Positions 45,751-57,067 of a stretch of 64,000 bases of DNA are shown here, piece after piece. A model generated the notes under the pieces. The model had not been told where the DNA came from. It saw only the letters and a program-made list of their open reading frames with translations, and ran no database searches. The stretch's first letter is position 1, and each line of letters begins with the position of its first letter. A program made the position numbers and the translations under genes. Source of the stretch: Eutreptiella sp. 'Long Island Sound 2002' (taxonomy: Eukaryota > Euglenozoa > Euglenophyceae > Eutreptiales > Eutreptiaceae); contig OZ038384.1 of assembly GCA_964036045.1 (NCBI GenBank), positions 45,261,704-45,325,703 on the forward strand, written 5' to 3'.

Positions 45751-46249
45751 CTACAATTTCCTTAAGTCTACCCCATGTGTTTGGGTTTGGAAGGTGCAAG
45801 GAGGGTATTTTTCAAGGTAACCATGGATATTTCAGCCGATATGCGTGGTATTTGTGTTTAAGGGCACAAAGACCCCCGGTCTGTTCCGGCTGCAGTGCAG
45901 CGCCCCACCCTGGCCTCTTATCGGCAGGAAAGAGTCCCCAGATAAGGCAGTACACCCTATCTGGGGCGAGAAACCAAACCAGCAGCATTGAAGGACAAGA
46001 GTGATCCTTGTCCATTCTGGCCGTTCTGCAGGTTGCCCAAGCCTACAGTGGACCCCACAATGTCATGTCTCCATTGCCTTCTAGCAGGCTGGTTGGTGAC
46101 CGCTACGCCACAATGGCTTGCCAACAAAGATTGGTTCCCAATGAGGCTACGGTTTGTGTGATGGTGTGTTAGTATGTCTCTGTATGTGTGTGAATGGTGC
46201 ACATTGTTGCACTACGCCGTTCTAGCGGCATACATGAACGTACCACACC

Positions 46250-46615
46250 TTGTTGAACGTGGAACGCTCCTTGCGAAGAGCGAAAATTCCCACGAAACAT
46301 GTCAACATTGATATTGATGATGTCATCATCCGTCGAAAGGCAGACAGATTTCGGCTCGTTCACCTATTCATAGGAAAGTTGGCTGCCCTTGGTGCAGAGC
46401 TGGCATCGTACCATGGGCTCCCACAGCAACTCCAATCTGCAGCACACGATGTAATTCTTCTGGGTCGACTGGTGGACATGCGGTGCTCAGCGATGTTCTC
46501 TGTCACCTTACCCGCGGGCGTTGCATTGGAGATGTACGTGGCTTTCAATCCCCAAAGCTTGCGCGATGCTTCTTGCCCTGGCAATGCAACTCGTAGGACT
46601 ATGTGTCTGGTGTAG
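46250..46615 (+). CDS. Orphan 121-codon ORF
   Basis: Not recognised. The frame reads like a folded protein: a basic start (VERSLRRAKIPTKHVNIDID), two amphipathic segments (RLVHLFIGKLAALGAELA and LQSAAHDVILLGRLVD) and a beta-like segment (FSVTLPAGVALEMYVAF), then a stop at 46615. It lies antisense to the KY gene inside its large intron. No start context or splice sites decide the ends; it may be a mobile-element fragment. Confidence 0.3.
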   Translation: MLNVERSLRRAKIPTKHVNIDIDDVIIRRKADRFRLVHLFIGKLAALGAELASYHGLPQQLQSAAHDVILLGRLVDMRCSAMFSVTLPAGVALEMYVAFNPQSLRDASCPGNATRRTMCLV

Positions 46616-47029
46616 CTAGAATTGATAAGCGGTCACCACAGGGACATGTCCACCCATGGGCATCCCGATGGCCCCATGCGATGTTGATCGCGGACGACAT
46701 CTAAAAGGTCTGCGAGAGGGAAAAGCAAATAACACGTACAATTCAACTCAAATCTTGATGGATTATTGTTAATTGCACCCTCTCCCTCTCATGCTTTCTT
46801 CACCCTCCCTCGCCGTGAAACAAACAAACAAACAAGTGGAACAGCCCACATTTCACATTGTGTGCCGCAATTCCACTCCCGGGTTTCCACAACGGGCCAC
46901 CAAACGCTGATGGCCACGCGGTTCCACGCTGCGCCCACACTCATTGCTGAGTGGGGCACCGCTAGCGTAGCAAGGCTAGCGGCTCCGCTTGGAGAGTAGA
47001 TGGATCGGACACAATGCTCAATGTGGGTG

Positions 47030-47183
47030 GCAGCGTCCCGCGCCAGGGGCCCCTTGTCCACGGGCTGACGATTGCATTTAACAAGTGTCCCCCGCTACTG
47101 GAGCTGGCAGCGTCCCGCGCCAGGGGCCCCTTGTCCGCGGGCTGACGATTGCATTTAACAGGTGTCCCCCGCTACTGGAGAGA
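47030..47183 (+). repeat. 77-bp tandem duplication
   Basis: GGCAGCGTCCCGCGCCAGGG through CCCCGCTACTGGAG occurs twice (starts 47030 and 47107), differing at about two positions. Confidence 0.95.
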
Positions 47184-47309
47184 AATCAATGGCGCCATGC
47201 AAAAAATAACCCACTTACTTTTATCTCACCAGTAGTTCATGTGCCAATGTCCTACAATGTGGCAAAGTGAAGGTGGCATTCAAGTTCAAGTAGCACACAG
47301 TAAAGAAAT

Positions 47310-47420
47310 TCCTCCTGGCGAAAAAAAATTCCTACATGGGGTGCCAGCTTTTTCGGGATTACCCCCGGAGGGGGGGGGGGGGGTACGAAAAAAAAAATTG
47401 GCGCGAATTTTTTTCCACCG
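47310..47420 (+). repeat. Dispersed G-run repeat, copy B
   Basis: CCCCCGGAGGGG with a G run, TACGAAAAAAAAAATTGGCGCGAA and a T-rich end; partner of 45640-45750. Confidence 0.75.
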
Positions 47421-48238
47421 CCCCCCTGGTCCATGCCCGCCACTTGGCGCCGCACATACTCCAGCTTCACATCCCGCAATTCTAGTTGCGGGGTTGGGGG
47501 AGCATGGGGGGGCTCCGGGAGAAGCCCGTACCGTGGCTGCTTGAGATGGTACGCGAGATACGTCGCCTGAACGGGGGTCTCTATCAAGGGCTGGCGCGGG
47601 GAATAAGAGGTGTGGGCCTACCGGGGAGTTGCCCCTAGGTAGCGTGGTGTATCAATTGCTTGCGGCACTAGTGGGCCCACCGGCACGGCTGGGCGCGGTG
47701 CCGAGTCGGGGTTCCGGCGGGGAACATGTTGTGCCACTGCATTGAACAAAAAGGGTGAGCATGGGGCCATTGTCGCGGGTGAGGGCTTGCCCTCCCAATT
47801 TGCCGGGCAGGCGGCGTCCAAGATATTTTGGCATTTTCCATGCGCCCAGAGACATCATCAGGGGCTCAAAACAGGCTAAAAACGCCTGTTTGAGCATCCC
47901 AGATGGTCTAGGAACCACTTTGGAAAAAAATTTCGGCCCGGGAACCATGGTGAACCCACCGTTGGCCCCCGCCCAAAAAGAGGCTGTTTTGGGGCACAAA
48001 GGTGCAGTTTTCGGAGGGCACCTCCCTACTTGGCGCCCCCGCCCCGGGGCGCTGCCAGTGGCTGAAAACTGTTATTTGGCAAGGCCACCACCTAGGCCAG
48101 GGTAGAGTAGAGCCCGGAGCTATGAGACGGAGCAATAGGCAAAACGGAAAGGAGAAGTAGTTGCTTGCTTGCTTGTTGCTTGTTGGCTGGATTTAAGGGG
48201 AGAGGTGTGTAGTAATAAATAGATATATGTGTGTATAT
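47421..48238. other. Intron DNA, nothing firm
   Basis: A short protein-like minus segment (47587-47440, contains PVQATYLAYHLKQPRYGLLP) is open but too short to assign. Otherwise no feature. Confidence 0.4.

Positions 48239-48287
<49 letters not shown>
48239..48287. repeat. (TA)n microsatellite
   Basis: About 24 TA units, preceded by imperfect TATATG/TACACA repeats. Confidence 0.95.
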
Positions 48288-48290
<3 letters not shown>

Positions 48291-48338
48291 AGGGGTTGGA
48301 ATGCAAGTGCGAAAATTTGGCCATAGCAACTCGGGGCG

Positions 48339-48794
48339 GTGGCCTCCGACCACACGCCACAACGGTGCATCACCCCTCCCGCTTACACCACACTTGCACA
48401 GGCCTCCTCCCCAAACTTGTGGAAGAAGCGCAAGGAAGGGCCTACGACCAAGATTGGCTCCTTGGAACACTTTCTACGATTCGACCTAAGAAGGGAGGCG
48501 CCTAAGATCAAGAGTGGCTCCTTGAAACACTTTCTACAGATCAACGTAAGAAGGGAGGGGCCAAAGACCAAGAGTGGCTCCTTGGAACCCTTTCTACGGA
48601 TCGACCTAAGAAGGGAGGGGCCTAAAACTAAGAGTGGCTCCTTGGAACACTTTCTACGGATCGACCTAAGAAGGGAGGCGCCTAAGACTAAGAGTGGCTC
48701 CTTGAAACACGTACTAGGGTTCGACCTAAGAACGGAGGGGCCTACCAAGAGTGGCTCCTTGGAACACTTTCTACGCCTCGTCATACGAATCTAG
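48339..48794 (+). CDS. ORF over a 60-bp (20-codon) tandem repeat
   Basis: Six units of 60, 60, 60, 60, 60 and 57 bp (48421-48780), all multiples of three, encode a 20-residue repeat around SGSLEHFLRIDLRREGPKTK. The frame continues on both sides (151 codons in total) and stops at 48794. The minus strand is also open across the array, so coding is unproven. The repeat would form charged amphipathic helices. No homologue recognised. Confidence 0.3.
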   Translation: MASDHTPQRCITPPAYTTLAQASSPNLWKKRKEGPTTKIGSLEHFLRFDLRREAPKIKSGSLKHFLQINVRREGPKTKSGSLEPFLRIDLRREGPKTKSGSLEHFLRIDLRREAPKTKSGSLKHVLGFDLRTEGPTKSGSLEHFLRLVIRI

Positions 48795-49307
48795 CGCTCA
48801 AAGCATGGATGAATGATTGGTGAATGGGAAGCAAACGGGAAGCCCTACCTCCTCTGGTAGCAACATAACCCTTGCCTTCATGCGCATCACCACGTGGGCT
48901 AAATGAAATAATATGTTTATTGCATTTGCATCACCCCAACTCAAGGGTTCACACCAAAGCGTGGGAGTCCATCACCCCAACTGATGGGGCAAACTATGGG
49001 AGTGCATCACCCTAACTCAAGCGTGAGGGTACTGGTTCTGGTGCTTGTGGACATTTGGGCGCCTATCGACTCCTTAGGCCGGTACCTTTGACAACTCACT
49101 GTTGGCCGGCGGCCCCCTTGGGGGGGGGAGGGGGGTTGGCGTCCTAAGACCCCAGGAGCCGCACCCCCGGGGCTCCCGGTGCTAACAGTTGCAAGACCAG
49201 TTTCTTTGACTAGGCATACAAGAAGGATGGTGCTACAAGGTGCAAATAATACATTCACTCTATGTGTATCTTCCATTTTGCTACTCTAATGAGCTTGCAA
49301 GCTAGAC
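48795..49307. other. Intron DNA, nothing recognised
   Basis: A short tandem phrase (CATCACCCCAACT) recurs at about 48930, 48971 and 49006, and a G run lies at 49117-49129. Confidence 0.4.
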
Positions 49308-49308
49308 T

Positions 49309-49520
49309 TACCACAACAATTCATGCACCTTCCCAACTCGGCAAACTCTGCAACACTTTCCCTGCACAATCACAATGGACCTGTGCCGCTTCACATTTTT
49401 GAAGTTCCTGGCCGCTAGTGTTGGAACATGTGTTCTCATGCTTTCCCAAGTCACATGCGAGAACAGCTTTGTGAGGCGCATTCCATAGGGCAATGGGAGG
49501 GGTGGTTGCCCCCTTGGTAA
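49309..49520 (-). CDS. Exon-like orphan segment with Cys pair
   Basis: A minus frame with GMRLTKLFSHVTWESMRTHV and VIVQGKCCRVCRVGKVHELL runs to a perfect donor (TTGTG|GTAAGT, exon end 49309). A matching acceptor (CACCTTGTAG) about 80 bp on would continue with TILLVCLVKETGL. The CxxC spacing recalls C-terminal Cys clusters of piggyBac-like transposases, but that is only a resemblance. It lies inside the KY intron on the same strand. Confidence 0.25.
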
Positions 49521-50893
49521 GTCCTTCTTCTTTGTCAAAGGAGGCATCCCGAGCTCCCAAAGACCCCTACCTACCTAATTTGGGTGCTGTGTGGGAGGGT
49601 GTCCCCATACGTGCCATGTGCATGTGCTTTTGACTATGTTGTGATTTGGCCGGCGAAGGTTGTACATTGGGTTGTGGCCTGCACAAACGTTCCGAATGTT
49701 TGCGTGAAGCCTTTGGGTTGTGCCACCGCGTGCTGGGGAGGGCTAGCCTAAGCATACAAGTCAAAACCAAAAAAAACAGTGCAAACATGCAGCAAGCCGT
49801 CACGCGCTAGGCTGGTGGTGGTGCCAAGGATGCAATTTAGGGCCTTGGGTGGCTTGGGGGGTGGGGGTGGCGCATGGGGTTGTGGGGGTGCAGAACGGTC
49901 TGTATTCGCAAGGAAATTGCTCATTGCCCTAAAATTCCCCAATTTCTCCTTGTAAAATGCGTGCTGTGCGTGCTGTGCGTGCGCTGCGCACAAATGCCCG
50001 CATCGTGTGCAATCGGGTCACTTCGTGGAGGCATAAGCCCATTGTGAAACAAGTTGTGCTGGTGGCTTGGGAAACAGGGGACAGCCGGGTGCTCCCTGAA
50101 CCTGCAGCTCCAATTACCTGGCTCCCAACCCCTTTTGTCATTAGCTCTTAGGAGGTGTGATAAGCACATTCCGACGATGATCCAACACTCATGGGTAGAA
50201 GCATGCTGTGGATTAGAGGTGTGAATGTGCCTGCAGCACCAGTGCCGTGCAAATTTAGGACATACTAGCAAACATGTGGACCATTGTGCACCATATGTTG
50301 CTTAAATATACACAAAACCCATTACCCTCTACAACAAGAAACTACCTAGCACCAATCCAAGTGCTAGATCATGGAAACATCTGAGAAAAGAAAATAGTGC
50401 ACTGAGAATTTAGGTCATAATCTTGTGTGATAGGGTGCCTTGGAACACAGACAAAAATGCTAGCCTGTTGTAGCGGTGCCAAAAAGGTGCAAAGAATCCA
50501 CTGTCAGCAAGCATCGCATTTAATTGGTCAATTTTGCAACATACAATGCTTTGTAGTCACTGTTGGCTGGTTTCGGATAGGGATTTAGGGTTCGCTCATG
50601 TGTGGCCTTAAATAGAAGCCAGAACAAAGCTACTTGCTCCCCTCCCCGAAAAAGCTGACCTATCTGGGGTTTATGTGCATTCTCCCTGAAGCAAACCTTG
50701 GGTTATGGAACAAGCATTGTGCAAGGTGAAGCTAAACAGCACAGCAGCAATCGTGACCACCATGTGTATCCTCGTGTACAAACTTTGTGCACAGCACACA
50801 ATTTGCCCCCAACGAAGGGTCGAGGGGACTCCGGGCGCATCTGTGTAACGTGGGGCAATGCAATACAGTGTACAGCGTTGTACACCCCATGAC
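49521..50893. other. 5' part of the KY intron, nothing firm
   Basis: A hydrophobic 23-residue minus segment (about 49800-49735) and His/Arg-rich frames occur without a recognisable family. 50280-50640 is AT-richer and unique-looking. Confidence 0.4.
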
Positions 50894-51487
50894 CTCGATG
50901 TGGACGGCCTTCAACCCGCACGCGTCCGCCAGTTGAGAAAACATATTGCTGTACCCAGCGCAGGTTGTCTGGGCTGTCCTCAAGATGTTGTGGGGGCACT
51001 GCGTCATCAGCGTCGTGTCCTCCATCCCGTACACGTTTGTTGTGATCCAGCTGAAGATCGTGCGCATTTGAAGCAGCGGGGAACCATGGACGGGGGCACG
51101 CATCAAATGCTGCACCAGCGTGTCGAGCGAGCTGGCGGCCGATGCCGGCAGTCCTCGGACGTATGCGTCCACTCCAGCCGTGTCTATTGTGGGCTTTGGG
51201 GACTTCCCAGCACCTGCTGTTGATGACGCCGTTCTGGGTACCACTTTACGGCCTCCTTGCCTAGACCCGGAGCCTCTTCGAATGGGGATGCATTGCGCGT
51301 TTGCGGACATGGTTTGCCTCACGGGGCTGGTCCGCTGCACGCCACCGCTCGCAGCAGACGCTGAGGTGCACTTTCGGGTGGGCTTGTACTTCGCAGGGTC
51401 ACCTGATGGGGTGTGATAGAATATGCGGATGCAATGATTGGGTGAGGGGATAATGGGTTTGTGCAATGGTGGCGGTGGTGGCTGCAT
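50894..51487 (-). CDS. KY-type transglutaminase-like protein, 5' exon (catalytic Cys)
   Basis: Role: proteins of the transglutaminase-like superfamily with a KY (kyphoscoliosis peptidase) core use a Cys-His-Asp triad; many are proposed cysteine peptidases or scaffolds. Seen: ATG at 51487 (a second ATG at 51310 is an alternative start), a Ser/Thr/Arg-rich region, then LQMRTIFSWITTNVYGMED (helix preceding the active site) and TTCAGYSNMFSQLADACGLK with catalytic Cys176. The exon ends after HIE at 50894 with donor GTCATG, phase 0. Joined to exon 2 this gives an uninterrupted core, Cys to His 40 residues, and a predicted protein of about 767 (or 708) residues. An acceptor-like CCCATCAG at 51403-51410 means another 5' exon is possible. 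No promoter element recognised. Confidence 0.85.
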
Positions 51488-54400
51488 TCGGTTTTGAAAG
51501 TGAACTATCCCCCCAATATGCCTCCGCTATTCCCCCATTATCCCCCTCCCCCTTTCCCCCACATCCAAAGCAAGTGGTTTGGACTAATAGTCAGTCCCCT
51601 TGCTGCTTGTAGTCGACTTGTGAGTTCAATTCCTCAGGAGGGTACATGGGTTTTGCCACGGGCAAAGTGTGACAAAAGCTGGAAGCCCCAAGGTTTTTGC
51701 CTCCCCCTTGTGTCAACCGCCCGTCCGTTTTCAAAACCGTCTGTCATCCCCCCAAACCATGTTTACGATCTCGATCACCCGCCTTGTCAACACTCCCCTC
51801 CCCCGAGGCTGCCCAGCGGCTCCAACGTTTGCTGAGTTCTCAAAGATATGGCCTCAGTCCCGACACATGAGATGACCGTCCCGTCCCATTTCCCTTCCTC
51901 TTCACTTCATTGTCTTCTTCCTCCCGCTCTCGTGAAACAGAGCCCAAGGCTGCACAAGTATGAGAACAACACGAGTGCCTCATGAGACTCCATGTTAGGA
52001 GCTGCCCATTTGGCAAGGAGATCCACCCCTGCCATATCAAGGCCCTCCATTAGGAGTCTTGCATGGTGCCCCGCAGCCAAAGCCCCCTGCTCGTCGGGTG
52101 GCGAAAAAGCCACAACAGAAGCAAAAGGACCATCACGCCATTGTTGCCAATAGTGATAGGGCTCAGTTTCCGCTCACAGCATGCCAACAACAACGGGTAC
52201 CCTTCCCTGCCCCCAACCCCCCTCGGTTGCGCCCCCCCCGCCCCCCCACCTAGCAGTATCTGTAAACACCAACCGGCACAGTTACTCAGCTTTCGGCACA
52301 TAGCACCTGCACCCCCCCCCCCCCGGCACCTTTTGGCCCTATGTCACAAGGTCCCACCTCAAATGTGGTGGACAGCACCCTCTCAGAGCTTCGTTTTCTG
52401 GTACTGCGTTAATGTGAAGCCTGTCACCGGTGGCAAGGGAGTTGACACCACAGGCTGCAATTGTAAGTCGTAGCTACAAGTGTGATGGGTAGGCATGTAT
52501 CGTCGGGACTGGGGTTGCCTTCCGGGAAGGATTTATCTGTGGGGCTTTGCCTCGCCCATCCATGGTCCTATCGTCATGCGCCCCACATAGCGGCTCCCCC
52601 GCCATGGAGGAAGGGCTTCTGCGCCACCAGCAGTCTCCTTCCGCGGATCCTACTAGGAGGGGTAACCCTATGCTCAGTGTTGGCTATGCACCCCCTCCTT
52701 CGGGCGGACACCGCGAGGGGTTGGGTCCGAGTGCATGTCCTCAACAACCACCGAGCTTGTGGATCTAGGGGGTGAGAGTCCGGGCCGAGACCCTAAAACA
52801 CACTTGTTCCCCTCGATGCCCCCTCAGTTGGTTTTCAGTAGGCATAGGACCTATTGCTCACGTGCTCCGGGATTTGTTTGCCATGTGCGGTCCTATGCCT
52901 CATGACTCGGTCATGCTTGCACCTTCCTGGGGGGCCGGGTGTGGTTGTTGTGGTAGTCTTTTGGTGTAGGTTGCAGTCCAGCAATGCCGGTCTGTGCAGT
53001 GTGCCTTTGCACTTTGTGACTCGGCAACGTTGTTTACTGGCGTTTACAGCCACTCATTGGTCGCGGTGTCGTTTGTGTTCTTGCCCTACAGCGGCCCTGG
53101 TTGCAAGCGCTGTGGTTGTTAGTGGTATTGCACCCGTGGGGCATCGTTGTGGATAGTGTTATTGTTATTGTGCTGGATGTGGTTGTTGTTTGCTTGTGGG
53201 TTGCTGGATTTTTGTGGTTTTTTTAACGCATGCTAGTAGCTGTTGGGCATTCGATGGGCCAGCGCATGGCGGCGCCCGTGTGGCATAGGGCAGGGCGACC
53301 CATGTCACCTGCATGGCATTGGGTGGGTCGATGTGTGTGGTAAGCAAGGTGTTGATGAGCATGTTGATGCGTATTGTTGGGCACGGGGCCTTGGTCCCTA
53401 ATTGGTAGCCATCTTGCGTACATTGAGTGGTTAGTTGTCGGTGGGCCGCATGTTGGCAACCGATGGCTCGTTTGGTGCGTGTAGCCGCCCGGCGCACGGG
53501 AGACCAACGTGCGGCGGTCATCGCGTACCACGGGACGGGTTGGGGCATGCTCGCCGTTGCGTGACATGAGATTAGGCGGTGGTCGCCTAAATCTTGCGGG
53601 CGTCCGTCCCCACGGGCATATTGCGATGTTTCGTGTGTGCCGGGGCCTGTGGCATGCTTTCATCATCGTGCAGCCCTTGGCAGTCTCTGTCATGCCGGCT
53701 GTTACGTTGGGTAGGGTGGCCTTGGCGTACGTCTTGGCCCTGGGAGTGGTGTCGTGTTGCAGTTTTGTGCCCCGCTGTTCATGGGCCTGTATTCTATGGT
53801 CGGTCTTGTGTGGCAATGACTTCGGTGGGGACCCACATTGCGTGGCTCTTGACCCTCCTTTAGCCGTGCAAACATACTGGTGACAAGGCAACAACTCTAT
53901 CATTTTCCTTCAACGATTCAGTGTGTCTTGTCCCCGTGGCCATTGTTCCGGCTTACATGCGCACATTATAGTCATCTAGTCCGACCCCACCGGTGTACCG
54001 GAGGTGGTTAGCTTTGCTAATGTACAAGGCAGCGGGGTGGGTGGGCCCCATGCCTGTCCCCCCCTGCTAAGGTGGCCCCGGCGAGGTGTGGGGTGTGGGT
54101 TTGGGCATGGGCTCGTGGGCGGGGTCCCAGGATCCTAACAGTAACCCACAATATTCCAAAGGTGATGTGGTGTGCGCACTATTGGTCGGCCCCCTAGATG
54201 GGTCAAGGCGTGGGCTGCAGCTAGAGGTTAGATGTACATTGTGGGGGGTCTTCGTGTGCACGCGGTGCACCGTTCCCGCTGGTAGCAGCGGGTTATGGGT
54301 GCTTGCTAACGGTGTGTGGCGGTAAGGTATGGGTGCGGATGGGTTAGGCGGTTGCCGTAGGTGACCGGGTATAAAGGAGCACAGCAGGTTTGGGCCTGGC

Positions 54401-56150
54401 TCTCATGGGGGGGGGGGGGTGTCCCCAAGTACGGCTCTTGCTAGGGCGGGTGGGTGAGCCGGGTGGGGTGTCCCGCCACTTGGAGCTTTTGAGTTGTCCG
54501 TGATGGCATCTTGGGCCCGCGGTGGTCAATTTTCACCACTGTGGTTAATTGTGGAGAAGCATCGGATCTAGCACGGTGGTAGTGCAGATCTAGTGATAGT
54601 TGGAGGTCATATTGATCAAATTCTCTTATCCGTCGGGCGACAGGGAGTTGTTTCAAGGTGTGGCATAGGTGGGCAATGGGTGGTGGGGCTACTAGTTCAT
54701 GTCCGGTAGGCCCATCTGCACCGCCGGCGTGTTCGCAGTGCTGGCTCGTATGGCACGTCATGGGGAAGGAGGGGTGCTCTTTGGCAGGGTGGGTTGGCTG
54801 CTAGGTCGTCATGTCGGAGCACGGTGTCCAGCCGTGGGGTTGGGGTTGCCCGCCGTATGACCCGGGTGTCCGGGGTAACGAGGGCACATGGTCAAGTCAC
54901 ATACATGTTGGGTGGGTACTCCTTTCCTAGCTGTGGTGGGATGGTTCCTAGCCGCGCAATGGGGTGTCACTGTCGCCTTCGTGTTGTCAAAGAGGTGGTT
55001 TGCACATGTACCTTGATTCAGGACATGATGGTTGTAAGCAGGTTTTGGCGCCAACACCACTTGTGTGGCTTATCTGGCCTCATGCTCCGGGTGCCCTATC
55101 GAAGGTACTCACGGAGAGCAAAAGTGGGGATTGTGGCCACAATGCAAGGAATGGCTGCAGGGCTGACATGGAAGAGACGCCGATTTGCGGTGTGACCGGT
55201 AGGGCCTGACTGGGCTCGTTGATGGTGGTGTGTGGCAGGGGCTACTCCGCGGGGGCGCCGCCTCCGGTAAGGCCGGGGAGCAAGGACGGTGCTGTCCGCC
55301 GCGATCGGGCTGGGCAGGTTGCAAATTGGTGTCAGGGAGTTCCCAAACGTTCTCCTTTTGCATTGCTTTGCAAACCCGTTGCCAAGTGTGGTGGATGCGC
55401 AAGGCTTCTTCCGGTGTGTGTAGCCCTAGGTGTGCCATGAGACGGTGGGCAACATAGGTCCATTGGTCGGGATGGGGTGCATTCGCGTGAGGGGGAGATT
55501 CCTCGTGCGGTGGTAGGAGATGATATCAACCACGGTGTGGGCGCCTGTTGCAACCTTGTGGAGTTGTTTTGTAGTACCCATTGGATGATGGCTGCTAGCG
55601 TGTGATGTTCCATGGGAGTGAGGTTGTTGACCCACGGGCATAGGCAATGCTCAATCCTCCAAGGCATGCTTTGGTTTTAGAGAGGGGCCACAGAGCAGCA
55701 TCGCCAAAGCGTGTTGGTTTTGTGGTATGCGGGTGGGGGGTTCTAGCCCTGGTGCTGGGGTGTCCCTCGGGCTGATAACCCTACAGACCCAAATTAAATC
55801 CAATATATGTAATTTTTGGACAAACATTAAGTGATCAAACCAAAGTATGCACTTTTTGCGGGGGGTTGGGGGCGTCGCTTGGAAAAATTTTCACCCGTAC
55901 GGGGTGCCTTGTGTGTTTGTCAACCATTTTACGCCTTGGTTTGGGGGTGGGGGGGGTTCACCCGTCTTGATGTGTGAAAATATTAAAATGGCTCTCGGCT
56001 TTAGAATTTGAGATTAATTTCTGGTTTAGGATTTGTGATTTTTAAATATTATGCGCTGCCGGGATTAAAATTTAAATCAATAAAATTTAAAGAAACTTTC
56101 CAAAAATGAAACCTCCCTACACTAGCACAAAAGCACATGGAACATACCCC
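51488..56150. other. Upstream of the KY gene; G/T-rich, no firm gene
   Basis: This should include the KY promoter, but no TATA-like or initiator element stands out. Minus-strand Thr/His/Pro-rich frames run through 51900-55670. The longest has 226 codons (53903-53223). The most protein-like pieces are CLCPWVNNLTPMEHHTLAAI (about 55645) and LHTPEEALRIHHTWQRVCKA (about 55420), separated by frame changes. They could be one decayed element, but I cannot name it. 55980-56110 is strongly AT-rich. Confidence 0.35.
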
Positions 56151-56800
56151 TTAGCCTTCGCGGCTCATGTGCTTGGCCATTCCAGCCATTGTTGCCGTGC
56201 CAAACCTCCCGGCAGCCTGTTTCCGGGTCCCATAGTGCCGGGGTACCTTGGGTTTCGCTTGGGGGGTTAGGTGGGTTAGTGGGGGTATTTGGGTTGCGTT
56301 GAGGGTTCTCTTGGGGGTTAGTCGGGGGGTTAGCCGGCTTCGTTGGGGGGGGTTGTTGGTGAAAGTCTTGCCCTTGCGTACCTTTTGGAAGTGCGCCTCC
56401 GCGGCTTCGGCCGTGCCAAAGATGAGGTGGCGCTCCACCTCATACAGGTATCTCACCCAAACAACCCCGCTCTTGCGGGTGTAGACACTGGTGAGGTGCC
56501 CACCTCTACCCCGCCACCGTACCGGACGTGGGCGGGGGTTCCCATGAGGGGATCGGGGGTTCCGCCCCCCCTTCCAACTTCTTCACCGCACGCGCATGTT
56601 GCCCACCCCACCCCCCCCGCCTTCTTCTCCCGCGCCTTCTTTTTTGGGGCGGGGACGGCCTTTGACTTTGGAGGGGGGGGGTTTCTTATTCGCGGGGGGG
56701 TGTCTTCCCCGGAGGACGACGAAGAGGAAGAGAGAGGGTTGTCTGACTTGTCGTCCGAGTCCGACTCGAACCGCTTCCGCTTCTGTGCGGGGGGGGGGGG
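56151..56800 (-). CDS. Putative gene end with AP2-like segment
   Basis: Two linked minus-strand pieces. The upstream one (about 56800-56500) has KRKRFESDSDDKSDNPL, a Ser run and a Lys-rich stretch. The downstream one (about 56480-56151) has SVYTRKSGVVWVRYLYEVE, then HLIFGTAEAAEAHFQKVRKG, and ends after a Thr/Pro/Arg-rich tail. The Y-x-R-K-S-G...W...F-G-T-A-E-A-A-E pattern resembles an AP2/ERF-type DNA-binding fold, shortened. A frame change near 56490 separates the pieces (intron or indel). Nuclear-type charged region plus AP2-like fold would fit a transcription factor, but this is tentative. Confidence 0.3.
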
Positions 56801-57067
56801 GGGGCTTAGGCTTGGAGGGGGGGGGATTGGGGGTGGTGGTGGTGCTTGCCCCCTCCCTTTCTTCCTTCACCTCCCTTGCCTCTCCACCTCCCAACCCCTG
56901 CCAAAGCCCCGCATCCTCACACCCCAACTACGCTACCTGCCCCAAGTGTGCCCACGAAGTGGGCTTGTAGGGCCTCGAGGGGCCCCACAGCTCCGAGCAC
57001 TGGCGGCCGTGCTCCGAATCCTTCAAGCCGTAGAGCACGGCCCGCCACCGTGCCACGGGTAGTAGTC

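Larger units (their letters stand above)
29021..50893 (-). other. Inferred 21,873-bp intron of the KY gene
   Basis: The ends are GT (50893-50892, CGAG|GTCATG) and AG (29022-29021, GCTTTGCAG|GGG), and both exons are in phase 0. The split falls inside the transglutaminase-like core, between the Cys helix and the strand leading to His, so no coding sequence is missing. The intron contains the mobile-element and repeat features listed at 29.1-49.8 kb. Alternatives are a mis-assembly joining two loci, or two broken paralogues. Confidence 0.75.

Noticed and set aside
50732-50893. In-frame extension of the KY Cys exon
   Set aside because: Sequence after HIE does not continue the fold, while a GT donor at that point joins in phase to the correct continuation at 29020.
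51600-51650. TTCAATTC box resembling a tRNA T-loop
   Set aside because: The loop would be eight bases and the flanking stem does not extend; no cloverleaf upstream.
53223-53903. 226-codon minus-strand Thr/His/Pro-rich ORF
   Set aside because: The plus strand is G/T-rich, which removes stops on the minus strand; two other minus frames are nearly as open.
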